Positions 50,185 to 58,574 of a stretch of 64,000 bases of DNA are shown piece after piece. The position numbers were made by a program, and so were the translations under genes. Every line of letters begins with the position of its first letter. Position 1 is the stretch's first letter. A model generated the notes under the pieces. It was given only the letters and a program-made list of their open reading frames with translations. It was not told the DNA's origin and did no database searches. Source of the stretch: Curtobacterium sp. ER1/6 (GTDB taxonomy: Bacteria; Actinomycetota; Actinomycetes; Actinomycetales; Microbacteriaceae); contig NZ_MJAK01000005.1 in the NCBI RefSeq assembly GCF_001742745.1, positions 203,243 to 267,242 on the forward strand, read 5' to 3'.

Positions 50185-51179
50185 GCGCCGGCACCGAGAC
50201 GCGTGCGGCAGCGACGCGGTCGCAGACGACGGGCGCGGGGCGGACGGGAGGCGCGGGTCGCCACGACGGGTACCGCCAGACGACGGGGCGGTCGCGCATG
50301 GAGCGCATCCGTGCGCGGGGTGCGTGGGGCTTCGCGGCCCCGGCGCTCCTGGTCGTCGCCGCGGTCACGATCTTCCCGGTGGTGTACTCGATCGTCCTGA
50401 GCTTCGCGGACGTCGAGATCGGCTACGACGGGTTCAGCATCCAGGGCTTCGGCCTCGGCAACTACGCGGCGCTGCTGCAGAGCGCCGACTGGTACCGGGC
50501 GCTCGGCTTCACGGTGCTCTACACGGTCGTGACGGTGTCGGTCGAGCTCGTGCTCGGCATGCTCGTCGCCCTCGTGCTCGAGCGGCTCGGGGTCACCCGC
50601 GGGTGGATGCTCGCGCTGCTCCTCGTGCCGTGGTCGCTCGTGACGATCGTCAACGCGCAGCTCTGGAAGTACATCTACGACTCGACGTACGGCGTCGCGA
50701 CGTGGTTCTTCGGCCTGTTCGGCGACGCACCGGTCATCCTCGGCGAACCGGTCCCGGCGATCACCGGGCTCATGGTGGCCGACATCTGGAAGACGACGCC
50801 CTTCGTGGCGATCATCCTGCTCGCCGGTCTCGTGCAGATCTCCGAGGACCTGTACGAGGCCGCCGAGCTCGACGGGGCGAACGGCTGGCAGACGTTCTGG
50901 CGGGTCGTCGTCCCGCAGCTGACCCCGACCCTGACGATCGCGGTGCTGTTCCGCGTGCTGCAGGCGTTCGGTGTCTTCGACCTGCCGTTCGTGCTGACGA
51001 ACGGCGGGCCGGGCACCACCACCCAGTCGCTCGCGATCATGGGTTACAAGGTGCTCTTCCAGGACATCAACATCGGACCGGGCGCCGCGATCGCGACGAG
51101 CACCGCGGTCATCGTGGCCGTCGGGTGCCTGCTGTTCCTGCGGGCGTTCCGGAACCAGGCGAAGGGAGGGGATGCCTGA
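50181..51179 (+). CDS. ABC sugar permease, MalF-type (system 2)
   Basis: A 332-residue CUT1-family permease with about six helices and the EAA loop EAAELDGANGWQTFWRVVVP. The first 45 residues are a polar, Gly/Arg/Thr-rich tail. Within the codons for this tail lies one arm of the dispersed palindrome (50242-50255), so part of the tail may have come from a repeat insertion. GTG start overlapping the preceding stop. Confidence 0.9.
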   Translation: MSAGTETRAAATRSQTTGAGRTGGAGRHDGYRQTTGRSRMERIRARGAWGFAAPALLVVAAVTIFPVVYSIVLSFADVEIGYDGFSIQGFGLGNYAALLQSADWYRALGFTVLYTVVTVSVELVLGMLVALVLERLGVTRGWMLALLLVPWSLVTIVNAQLWKYIYDSTYGVATWFFGLFGDAPVILGEPVPAITGLMVADIWKTTPFVAIILLAGLVQISEDLYEAAELDGANGWQTFWRVVVPQLTPTLTIAVLFRVLQAFGVFDLPFVLTNGGPGTTTQSLAIMGYKVLFQDINIGPGAAIATSTAVIVAVGCLLFLRAFRNQAKGGDA

Positions 51180-52027
51180 TGCCCCGTCAACGTGTCCGCA
51201 GGGGCTGGCGGAAGTGGATCAACACCGTGAACGTCAGCGGTGTCGTCATCGCGGTGCTCACGGCGCTGCCGCTGTACTGGCTCGTGTCGACGTCGCTCAA
51301 GCCGTCGTCCGAGATCGCCCAGTCGCCGCCGACGATCTGGCCCCGATCGCTGACCTTCGACAACTTCGTGGTGGCCTTCCGGGACAACGCGCTCGGTCAG
51401 TACATGGTGAACAGCGTGATCGTGTCGGTGTCGACGACCGTGATCGTGCTCGCGCTGTCCTTCCTCGCCGGGTACGCCCTCGCCGGTCGGTGGATCAAGG
51501 GCCGCACGGCGATCATGACGTCGCTGCTCATGCTCTCGGTCTTCCCGGCGATCGCCGTCCTGACCCCGCTGTACCTGCTCGAGCGGAACCTCGGTCTGCT
51601 CAACTCGTACCCGGGCCTGATCATCCCGTACGTGGCGTTCAACCTGCCGTTCGCGATCTGGATCATGCGGAACTACCTGCAGGGGATCCCGTCGACCATC
51701 GAGGAGGCGTCCGAGATCGACGGCGCCGGCGCCTGGCGCACCGTCCTGTCGGTGATCCTGCCGATGGCGAAGCCCGGGCTCTTCACGGTCGGCGTGTTCA
51801 CGTTCACGGCGTCGTGGAGCGAGTTCCTCATGGCGCTGACGTTCAACAGCGAGAACTCGTTCCGGACGATCCCGGTCGGCATCGCCCTGTTCGGCACGCA
51901 GTTCACCGTCCCGTTCGCGCAGATCTTCGCCGCCAGTGTCGCCGCGACGATCCCGATCGTCATCCTCGTCCTGGTGTTCCGCCGGTCGATCGTGTCGGGC
52001 CTGACCTCGGGCGCGGTGAAGGGCTGA
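51179..52027 (+). CDS. ABC sugar permease, MalG-type (system 2)
   Basis: A 282-residue CUT1-family permease with six helices and the EAA loop EASEIDGAGAWRTVLSVILP. It overlaps the preceding stop as TGATG. No ATPase gene follows, so a shared ATPase (MsiK-like) elsewhere is assumed. It ends before a palindromic terminator. Confidence 0.92.
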   Translation: MPRQRVRRGWRKWINTVNVSGVVIAVLTALPLYWLVSTSLKPSSEIAQSPPTIWPRSLTFDNFVVAFRDNALGQYMVNSVIVSVSTTVIVLALSFLAGYALAGRWIKGRTAIMTSLLMLSVFPAIAVLTPLYLLERNLGLLNSYPGLIIPYVAFNLPFAIWIMRNYLQGIPSTIEEASEIDGAGAWRTVLSVILPMAKPGLFTVGVFTFTASWSEFLMALTFNSENSFRTIPVGIALFGTQFTVPFAQIFAASVAATIPIVILVLVFRRSIVSGLTSGAVKG

Positions 52028-52075
52028 CACCCGGTCCCGGTACCCGGTGCGGGTCCCGGACCGGCCCCACGACGG

Positions 52076-52115
52076 GACGGGAGGCCCGTGGCGATCCCGC
52101 CACGGGCCTCCCGTC
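52076..52115. terminator. GACGGGAGGCCCG-family palindrome
   Basis: Perfect 18-base arms (52076-52093 and 52098-52115) around ATCC, between the convergent ends of system 2 and the 50-residue protein gene. A bidirectional terminator is likely. Confidence 0.77.
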
Positions 52116-52159
52116 CGTCTGCCGGTGCCGTCGTCAGCGACCGGTCCGACGTGGTGCCG

Positions 52160-52312
52160 TCAGTGCCGCCCCTCGCGGGCGGTGTCGGTGAAGAAGTCGG
52201 CGTACAGGCCGTTGGCGTCCTGCAGCTCGCCGTACTTCCAACGCTTGCGCATGCGACGGAACGTCTCGATGCGCACCGGGTCGATGCCCGGTTCGGACTG
52301 GTACGAACCCAT
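52160..52312 (-). CDS. 50-residue basic/aromatic small protein
   Basis: A complete short frame opening MGSYQSEPGIDPVRIETF, then RRMRKRWKYGELQDANG and ending FFTDTAREGRH. A very strong ribosome site, GGGAGGA, lies four bases before the ATG. Downstream is a palindromic terminator and upstream a 160-bp promoter region with an imperfect dyad. The amphipathic, Arg/Lys-rich centre suggests nucleic-acid or protein binding. No family recognised. Confidence 0.7.
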   Translation of the reverse strand: MGSYQSEPGIDPVRIETFRRMRKRWKYGELQDANGLYADFFTDTAREGRH

Positions 52313-52396
52313 CGTTCCTCCCGTTTCCCTGTTGCTCACCCCCGACCGGGGGTACCCACCGGAGACGCTACGGGCTCGTGCCCCCTACGTCCGGCC

Positions 52397-52417
52397 AGAT
52401 AGATCGGGAATCTACCT
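52397..52417. promoter_or_regulatory. Dyad upstream of the 50-residue gene
   Basis: AGATAGATC-GGG-AATCTACCT is an imperfect 21-bp dyad (seven of nine pairs), AT-rich against its surroundings, about 85 bp before the small gene and about 60 bp past the MarR stop. Its size and form fit a MarR-family operator or a promoter -10 region. Assignment is tentative. Confidence 0.35.
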
Positions 52418-52474
52418 AACTGCGCTTGTTGGACAAACGTCCGAGGGGGGTCCTCGACCGCCCGTACCCTGCCG

Positions 52475-52921
52475 TCAAGGGGTCGGAGCGCCGTGCTCGA
52501 GCGCCTCGACCACGCGGTCGATCACCCGCACGTACCGGTCGCTCTCGCGTTCGGAGAAGGAGGACAGGAGCTCGTGCAGATGCTCGTTCGTACTGTCCAT
52601 CGCGACGGCGTACGCACGCTGCGTCTCGGGCGTCAGCTCGATGAAGCGGCTGCGTCCGTCGTCCGGGTTCGGGACGCGGCACAGGTGCCCGGCCCGTTCC
52701 AGACGGTCGACCGTGCCGGTGATCGCCGGACCCGTGAGGCCGAGGTGCGACACCAGGTCCTTCACCCGCACGCGACGTTCGGCCGCGGCCGCCCGCGCGA
52801 CGAACTGCAGCACGGTGAGGTCGGAGCCCGACACGGACAGCCGCTCGCGGAGCCGGCCACGCAGTGCGCCCATCGCCGCCTCGAGCCGGGTGAGCGCCGC
52901 GGTCAGGTCGATCTCACTCAC
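52475..52921 (-). CDS. MarR-family regulator
   Basis: A 148-residue winged-helix regulator: LTVLQFVARAAAAERRVRVKDLVSHLGLTGPAITGTVDRLERAG is the recognition region (about residues 36-80) and PDDGRSRFIELT the wing. The GTG at 52921 follows GGAGGG by 7-8 bases; codons upstream are promoter sequence. Divergent from the AraC gene. The target is unknown; the small gene downstream with its dyad is one candidate. Confidence 0.9.
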   Translation of the reverse strand: MSEIDLTAALTRLEAAMGALRGRLRERLSVSGSDLTVLQFVARAAAAERRVRVKDLVSHLGLTGPAITGTVDRLERAGHLCRVPNPDDGRSRFIELTPETQRAYAVAMDSTNEHLHELLSSFSERESDRYVRVIDRVVEALEHGAPTP

Positions 52922-53042
52922 GTGGTCGTCCCTCCGGTGCGTGTCGGTCGTCCGCGACGTTACGCCGCCCTCACCCTGCAACCGTATCCGGAGAACGCGA
53001 ACCATGGCGCAATGCGGATGATCGAGCCCGGACGGGGTCGTC

Positions 53043-54023
53043 GTGGCTGACCCGCTGATCGAGGCGTTCGGCGCCGAGGAGACGATCGCACCGGTGCGCT
53101 TCGAGGTCGCCGGCACGCGTCCCGAGGCTGCCGTCCGCGACCTCGGTGGCGTCTACGCAGGGGAGCGGTGGAGTGCTGCGCCGTCGAACGGACGGTTCGA
53201 CTACCGGTACACGGCGATCGGCGACAGCGAGGTCACCATCCGCCGCTCGCAGATGCACGGCGAGATCCGCGGACACATGCCCGGCGGGGGCGACTACGTG
53301 GTGACGTGGATCAGCGCGGGGACCGGCGAGCTCGAGATGCGCGGCGAGCGGTGGCCGATGGAGCAGGACGTCCCGGTGATGTTCCCGGCCGACGAGGAGT
53401 TCTCGTTCGTCACGGCCGACTACGACCAGCGGCTCGTGCACTTCGACCGCGAGTTCGTGCGCCGGGTGGCCGCGTCGCGCGTCGACGGCGGGAGCGCCCT
53501 GCGGTTCGACCCGCGCCGTGGCGCTGCCGAGACGGTGCACCACCGGTGGCAGGGGGCACTGACGGCGCTCTCGCGTGCGCTGCGCATCGGCGGCCCGGAC
53601 TCGGACGCCTGGCAGGACGCGAAGGTCACCGCGGCCGAGGTCTTCCTCGACATGTTCCCGCCGCAGACGGGCGGGTTGCCCGACGTCCTGGAGCAGCCCC
53701 GGAACGCCCGGCTGCGCGCCGCGGTGGAGTACATCCACGCGCACGCTGCCGAACCGGTCACGATCGTGGACCTCTCCGAGGCGGCGGGGCTCAGCGTCCG
53801 CTCGGTGCAGGAGTCGTTCCGGCGCGTGTTCGACGTGTCGCCGCTGACGTACCTGCGGCAGGTGCGGCTCGACCGCGTGCACGAGGAGCTCCTCGAGGCG
53901 GGGCCGCAGGCCGGTGCCGTCGGCGACGTCGCTCGGCGGTGGGGGTTCGCACACCTCGGGCGGTTCTCGGCGTCGTACGCCGAGCGCTTCGGCGAGTACC
54001 CGAAGCAGACGCTGCGGCGCTGA
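53043..54023 (+). CDS. AraC-family transcriptional activator
   Basis: A 326-residue regulator. The N-terminal 200 residues resemble the AraC-binding-like cupin domain of ligand-responsive activators (HMPGGGDYVVTWISAGTGELEM). The C-terminal AraC double helix-turn-helix reads LRAAVEYIHAHAAEPVTIVDLSEAAGLSVRSVQESFRRVF and ends with RWGFAHLGRFSASYAERFGEYP. GTG start. No clear target operon is adjacent; it is convergent with the LacI gene of system 3. Confidence 0.9.
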   Translation: MADPLIEAFGAEETIAPVRFEVAGTRPEAAVRDLGGVYAGERWSAAPSNGRFDYRYTAIGDSEVTIRRSQMHGEIRGHMPGGGDYVVTWISAGTGELEMRGERWPMEQDVPVMFPADEEFSFVTADYDQRLVHFDREFVRRVAASRVDGGSALRFDPRRGAAETVHHRWQGALTALSRALRIGGPDSDAWQDAKVTAAEVFLDMFPPQTGGLPDVLEQPRNARLRAAVEYIHAHAAEPVTIVDLSEAAGLSVRSVQESFRRVFDVSPLTYLRQVRLDRVHEELLEAGPQAGAVGDVARRWGFAHLGRFSASYAERFGEYPKQTLRR

Positions 54024-54099
54024 CGCGGGCGCGGCGTGCGTCCGCCGCGCGGGCGCGCGCGGGCGCGAATCGGTCCGCGGGTGTCGAACCACGGAACCG

Positions 54100-54132
54100 A
54101 CGTCGAACCACGCGTCGCAAGTGGTTCGACGT
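54100..54132. terminator. Hairpin between convergent AraC and LacI genes
   Basis: ACGTCGAACCAC (54100-54111) and GTGGTTCGACGT (54121-54132) pair perfectly around 9 bases; related GAACCAC and GTGGTTCC pieces extend it on both sides. A bidirectional terminator is likely. Confidence 0.7.
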
Positions 54133-54188
54133 CGCAAGCGTGGTTCCACTCCCGAGCGCGCCGCGCCGTGCCGCACCACGCGCCCGCG

Positions 54189-55223
54189 TCAGGCGAGCGT
54201 GGGCGCTGGCGCCGTGCTGCTCCGCACCCGGAGCGTCGAGCGCAGCCGCACGTGGTCGCTCGTCGGCTCGCCGCGGAGCATCGCCATGAGCATCGCGACC
54301 GCACTCGCACCGATGTCGGCGAGCGGTTGCGCCACGGTCGTGAGCGGCGGCGTGGTGGTCGAGGCCTGCGGGACGTCGTCGAACCCGACCACCGACAGGT
54401 CCTCCGGCACCCGGAGCCCGAGGGCCGCCGCGGCGTGCAGCACGCCGATGGCCGACGAGTCGTTCGCGGCGAACACCGCGGTCGGGCGGTCGGGCAGCGT
54501 GAGGAGCTCGTGCGCGACCGCCGCGGACCGCTCCTCCTGGTAGTCACCGGCACGGACCAGGCGTTCGTCGACCGCGACCCCGGCGGCGGACAGGGCCTCG
54601 CGGAAGCCGGTCTCGCGCAGCTGGGACGACGCGAGGTCGCCGCGGCCCTGCACGTGGGCGATGCGGGTGTGCCCGAGCGCGAGCAGGTGCTCGACGGCGT
54701 CACGGGCGCCGGCGGCGTTGTCGGTGTCGACCGTCGCGTGGCCCTCGGGACCGGTGTGCGGGTCGATGGCCACGACGGGGATCGACGACCCGGAGAGTGC
54801 CGCGGACGGCGTGACGACGATGGCGCCGTCGATGAGCGTGCCGGACAGGCGGGACAGCGACCGGCGCTCCCACCCCGGGCGACCGGTGCCAGCCTCGAGC
54901 CCGGCGTAGGCGAGGAGCTCGTACCCGCTGCCGATCGTCGCGGCGGACACGCCACGCAGGAGCTCGGTCGAGAACGGCTCGAACTCGGGCACGAGGATCC
55001 CGATGACGTTCGTGCGGGAGCTCCGCAGGCTCCGGGCGACCAGGGACGTCTCGTAGCCGAGGCGCTCCACGACCTCCTGCACACGGACCATGGTCGCGGG
55101 AGCGACCCCGTCGCGGTTGTTGACGACCTTCGAGACGGTCGGGATCGAGACGCCGGCGGCGCGTGCGACGTCCGCGATCGTGACCCGGCCCGGTCCGGGC
55201 GGGTGGTCGACGACGGTCTCCAT
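54189..55223 (-). CDS. LacI-family regulator (system 3)
   Basis: A 344-residue regulator with helix-turn-helix VTIADVARAAGVSIPTVSKVVNN, hinge VARSLRSSRTNVIGILVPEF and a sugar-binding-like effector domain. The ATG at 55223 is favoured over the longer open frame. Divergent from system 3, with the palindrome CGTTATCGATAACG between them, so it should repress the importer and GH3 genes until its ligand, probably a glycoside breakdown product, is present. Confidence 0.92.
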   Translation of the reverse strand: METVVDHPPGPGRVTIADVARAAGVSIPTVSKVVNNRDGVAPATMVRVQEVVERLGYETSLVARSLRSSRTNVIGILVPEFEPFSTELLRGVSAATIGSGYELLAYAGLEAGTGRPGWERRSLSRLSGTLIDGAIVVTPSAALSGSSIPVVAIDPHTGPEGHATVDTDNAAGARDAVEHLLALGHTRIAHVQGRGDLASSQLRETGFREALSAAGVAVDERLVRAGDYQEERSAAVAHELLTLPDRPTAVFAANDSSAIGVLHAAAALGLRVPEDLSVVGFDDVPQASTTTPPLTTVAQPLADIGASAVAMLMAMLRGEPTSDHVRLRSTLRVRSSTAPAPTLA

Positions 55224-55280
55224 GTGCACACCGTACCGCCGGAGACGGTTTCCGCCAGTGCGCGGATCACGGTTAGAAAA

Positions 55281-55301
55281 CGTTATCGATAACGATTGAC
55301 A
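55281..55301 (+). promoter_or_regulatory. LacI operator and -35 of system 3
   Basis: The perfect 14-bp palindrome CGTTATCGATAACG (55281-55294) has the central-CG form of LacI-family operators and is immediately followed by TTGACA (55296-55301), a consensus -35 directed at the binding-protein gene. About 18 bases on, CACGCT is a weak -10 candidate. Repression by the adjacent LacI protein is expected. Confidence 0.7.
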
Positions 55302-55381
55302 AGGCCGTGCAGCACCTGGCACGCTCTCCGCAGCGGCATCGACTGCCGCGAACGTCAACGACGACACCGAGGAGTTCCACG

Positions 55382-56677
55382 ATGACGAGGAAGATCCGTG
55401 CCGCGGCAGCCATCGCGCTGATCGGGGCGACCGCGCTCACAGCAGCCGGCTGCTCCGCCGGCAGCGACGCTTCGAGCGACGGCGGGAAGGTCTCGATGAC
55501 CTTCTGGCACAACTCCACCACCGGCCCGGGCAAGGCCTTCTGGGACCAGACGGTCAAGGACTTCGAGGCGAAGAACCCGAACGTCACGATCAAGGTCCAG
55601 GCGATCCAGAACGAGGACCTGGACGGCAAGCTCCAGACCGCGCTCAACTCGGGCTCCGCCCCCGACGTGTTCCTGCAGCGCGGCGGCGGCAAGATGTCCG
55701 CCATGGTCAACGCCGGCCAGCTCCTCGACATCTCCGACTCGATCGGGTCGACGGCGAAGTCGCAGATCAGCGACGGGTCGTTCAAGGGCTACCAGCAGGA
55801 CGGCAAGACCTGGGCCATGCCGGTCGACGTCAACCCCGAGGGCATCTGGTACAGCCAGGACCTCTTCGAGCAGGCCGGCATCGAGGGCACCCCGACCACG
55901 ATGGAGGAGCTGAACGCCGACATCCAGAAGCTCAAGGACGCCGGCATCCAGCCGGTCGCCGTGGGTGCCAAGGACGCCTGGCCGGCAGCGCACTGGTACT
56001 ACAACTTCGCGCTCCGCGCCTGCTCCGAGAGCGTGCTCAACAAGACCGCGCAGGACCTCAAGTTCACGAACGCGTGCTGGAAGCAGGCGGGCGAGGACAC
56101 GAAGGACTTCTTCGACACGAAGCCCTTCAACGACGGCTACCTGACCACCGCCGCACAGCAGGGCGCCGGCAGCTCCGCCGGTCTCGTCGCGAACCACAAG
56201 GCCGCCATGGAGCTCATGGGAGCCTGGGACCCGGGCGTGATCTCGTCCCTCACCCCGGACGGCAAGCCGCTGCCCGACCTCGGCTTCTTCCCGTTCCCGG
56301 AGGTCTCCGGCGGCAAGGGCGCTCCCGGTTCGATGATGGGCGCCGTCGACGGGTACTCCTGCTCGGCGCAGGCCCCGAAGAAGGCCTGCACGGACTTCCT
56401 GAACTACATGACCGAGAAGGACGTGCAGGAGAACTACTACAAGGCCTTCAACGCCATCCCCGCCAACAAGTCGGCCCAGTCGGTCGTCACCGAGCCGTAC
56501 CTGAAGAGCGTCCTCGAGGCGTACAACAAGGCGCCGTTCGTCTCGAACTACCTCGACACCGTCTACGGCCAGAACGTCGGCAACGCGCTCAACACCAGCG
56601 TCGTCAACCTCCTCGCCGGCAAGGGGTCCGTCTCGGACATCGTGTCGACCGTGAACCAGGCAGCAGCGAAGGGCTGA
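55382..56677 (+). CDS. Sugar ABC transporter solute-binding lipoprotein (system 3)
   Basis: A 431-residue extracellular binding protein with lipobox TAAGC (Cys about residue 24) and family-1 features: VSMTFWHNSTTGPGKAFWDQ, SAPDVFLQRGGGKMSAMVNA and AAMELMGAWDPGV. Extra cysteines (LRACSES, TNACWKQ, YSCSAQ, KKACTD) probably form disulfides. Paired with GH3, it likely binds a plant-derived oligosaccharide such as a beta-glucoside or xylo-oligosaccharide. Confidence 0.93.
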   Translation: MTRKIRAAAAIALIGATALTAAGCSAGSDASSDGGKVSMTFWHNSTTGPGKAFWDQTVKDFEAKNPNVTIKVQAIQNEDLDGKLQTALNSGSAPDVFLQRGGGKMSAMVNAGQLLDISDSIGSTAKSQISDGSFKGYQQDGKTWAMPVDVNPEGIWYSQDLFEQAGIEGTPTTMEELNADIQKLKDAGIQPVAVGAKDAWPAAHWYYNFALRACSESVLNKTAQDLKFTNACWKQAGEDTKDFFDTKPFNDGYLTTAAQQGAGSSAGLVANHKAAMELMGAWDPGVISSLTPDGKPLPDLGFFPFPEVSGGKGAPGSMMGAVDGYSCSAQAPKKACTDFLNYMTEKDVQENYYKAFNAIPANKSAQSVVTEPYLKSVLEAYNKAPFVSNYLDTVYGQNVGNALNTSVVNLLAGKGSVSDIVSTVNQAAAKG

Positions 56678-56682
56678 CACCC

Positions 56683-57699
56683 ATGACCACCTCCGTCGCA
56701 CCCCGCTCCGAAGCGGAGCGGTCCGGGACGGGGCGTCGCACGGGCGGGGCCGACGGTTCGCCGTCGGCCCCGGCCCGCCGGGCCCGCAGGGGCAACGACG
56801 TCCGCACCCGGATCGAGATCGCCGTCCTGGCCGGCCCGGCCACCGTCATGTTCGTCGGGTTCGTCATCCTGCCCGTCGTGCTCGCCGCGTACTACGGCTT
56901 CTACAAGTGGCAGGGGTACGGCACCCCGACCGACTTCGTCGGTCTGCAGAACTACGCGATCATCTTCACCGACCCGGACTTCCGGGGCGTGCTCTGGCAC
57001 AACCTGTTCATCGTCGTCGGGTCGCTCATCGTGCAGGGCCCGATCGCGATCGTCCTCGCGCTGCTGCTCAACCAGCGGATCCGCGGTCGCGGCCTGATCC
57101 GCGTCCTCATCTTCGTGCCGTACGTGATCTCCGAGGTCATCGTCGGCACCGGCTGGAGCCTCATGCTCCAGTCGAGCGGAGCCGTGAACGACCTCCTGCA
57201 GGCCGTCGGCCTCGGGGCCCTCCGCAACGACTGGCTGAGCAACCCGGACATCGCGATCTGGACGCTCCTCGCGATCATCTCGTGGAAGTACATCGGCTTC
57301 GCGGTGATCCTGTTCCTCGCCGGCCTGCAGAGCATCCCCGAGGAGCTGTTCGAGGCCGCGCAGCTCGACGGCGCGAGCTACTGGCAGATCCAGCGGCGGA
57401 TCACCCTGCCGCTGCTCGGTCCGACCATCCGGATCTGGGCGTTCCTGTCGATCATCGGCTCGCTCCAGCTGTTCGACCTCGTCTACATCATCTGGGGTCA
57501 GTACATCGCCGCCACGGCCGGGACCTCGACGATGGCGACGTACATGGTCGCCAACGGCCGGCTCTCCGGCAACTACGGGTACGGCAACGCCGTCGCCGTG
57601 GTCATCTTCCTCATCTCGTTGGTCGTCGCCCTCGTCTACCAGCGCTTCGTCCTGCGTCGCGACACCGCCGGCGCCCTGACCGAGAAGGGCGACCGATGA
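56683..57699 (+). CDS. ABC sugar permease, MalF-type (system 3)
   Basis: A 338-residue CUT1-family permease with about six helices and EAA loop EAAQLDGASYWQIQRRITLP. The N-terminal 45 residues are a polar tail. It begins 5 bp after the binding-protein stop. Confidence 0.93.
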   Translation: MTTSVAPRSEAERSGTGRRTGGADGSPSAPARRARRGNDVRTRIEIAVLAGPATVMFVGFVILPVVLAAYYGFYKWQGYGTPTDFVGLQNYAIIFTDPDFRGVLWHNLFIVVGSLIVQGPIAIVLALLLNQRIRGRGLIRVLIFVPYVISEVIVGTGWSLMLQSSGAVNDLLQAVGLGALRNDWLSNPDIAIWTLLAIISWKYIGFAVILFLAGLQSIPEELFEAAQLDGASYWQIQRRITLPLLGPTIRIWAFLSIIGSLQLFDLVYIIWGQYIAATAGTSTMATYMVANGRLSGNYGYGNAVAVVIFLISLVVALVYQRFVLRRDTAGALTEKGDR

Positions 57700-58574
57700 C
57701 CGCCACCGCCTCCATCGTCGCGCCGAACCGTCGGCGCTCCGCCGACCACGGTCCGGTCCGCAAGGAACGCAACCTCGGCACGTACTTCATCGCACTCGTG
57801 TTCATCGCGGTGTGCATCGCCCCGGTCGCCTACATCATCCTGGGCGGCTTCCGCACCAACTCGCAGATCACCGCGAGCCCTGCCGGCCTGCCGTCGCCGT
57901 GGCAGATCGGGAACTACGTCTCGGTCCTGACGAGCGGCGTCTTCTGGCAGCAGCTCGGCAACTCCGTGATCGCGGGCGTCACCACCACGGTCGGCGTCGT
58001 CGTGCTCGGCCTCATGGTGAGCTTCGTGCTCGCTCGCTACCGCTTCCGCGGCCGCGGCGCGCTGTACTCGCTGTTCGCCGCCGGCCTGATGTTCCCGATC
58101 ACCGTCGCCATCACGCCGCTCTACCTGCTCGTGAAGGACCTCGGGCTGACGAACAACCTGGCGGGCGTGATCCTGCCGCAGATCGCCTTCGCCCTGCCGA
58201 CGACCGTCATCATCCTCGTGCCGTTCCTCCGGGCGATCCCGGACGAGCTTGAGGAGGCGGCCTCGATCGACGGTGCGAGCCGACTCGGGTTCTTCTTCCG
58301 CATGGTCGTCCCGCTGTCCCTGCCGGGCGTCGTGACCGTCGGGATCCTCGCGTTCATCGGCAGCTGGAACAGCTACATCCTGCCGCTGTTCATCCTCAAC
58401 GACGCGTCGGCCTACACGCTGCCCCTCGGCGTCCAGGCGTTCTCGTCGCAGTACTCCGTCGACACGGCGCGGGTGCTCGCGTTCACCTCGCTCTCGATGA
58501 TCCCGGCGCTCGTGTTCTTCGCGATCTTCCAGCGCCGCATCGTCGGCGGTCTGACCGGGGCGGTGAAGGGGTGA
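57696..58574 (+). CDS. ABC sugar permease, MalG-type (system 3)
   Basis: A 292-residue CUT1-family permease with six helices and EAA loop EEAASIDGASRLGFFFRMVVP. It overlaps the preceding gene by ATGA and the GH3 gene by GTGA. No ATPase gene is present in the operon. Confidence 0.93.
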   Translation: MTATASIVAPNRRRSADHGPVRKERNLGTYFIALVFIAVCIAPVAYIILGGFRTNSQITASPAGLPSPWQIGNYVSVLTSGVFWQQLGNSVIAGVTTTVGVVVLGLMVSFVLARYRFRGRGALYSLFAAGLMFPITVAITPLYLLVKDLGLTNNLAGVILPQIAFALPTTVIILVPFLRAIPDELEEAASIDGASRLGFFFRMVVPLSLPGVVTVGILAFIGSWNSYILPLFILNDASAYTLPLGVQAFSSQYSVDTARVLAFTSLSMIPALVFFAIFQRRIVGGLTGAVKG

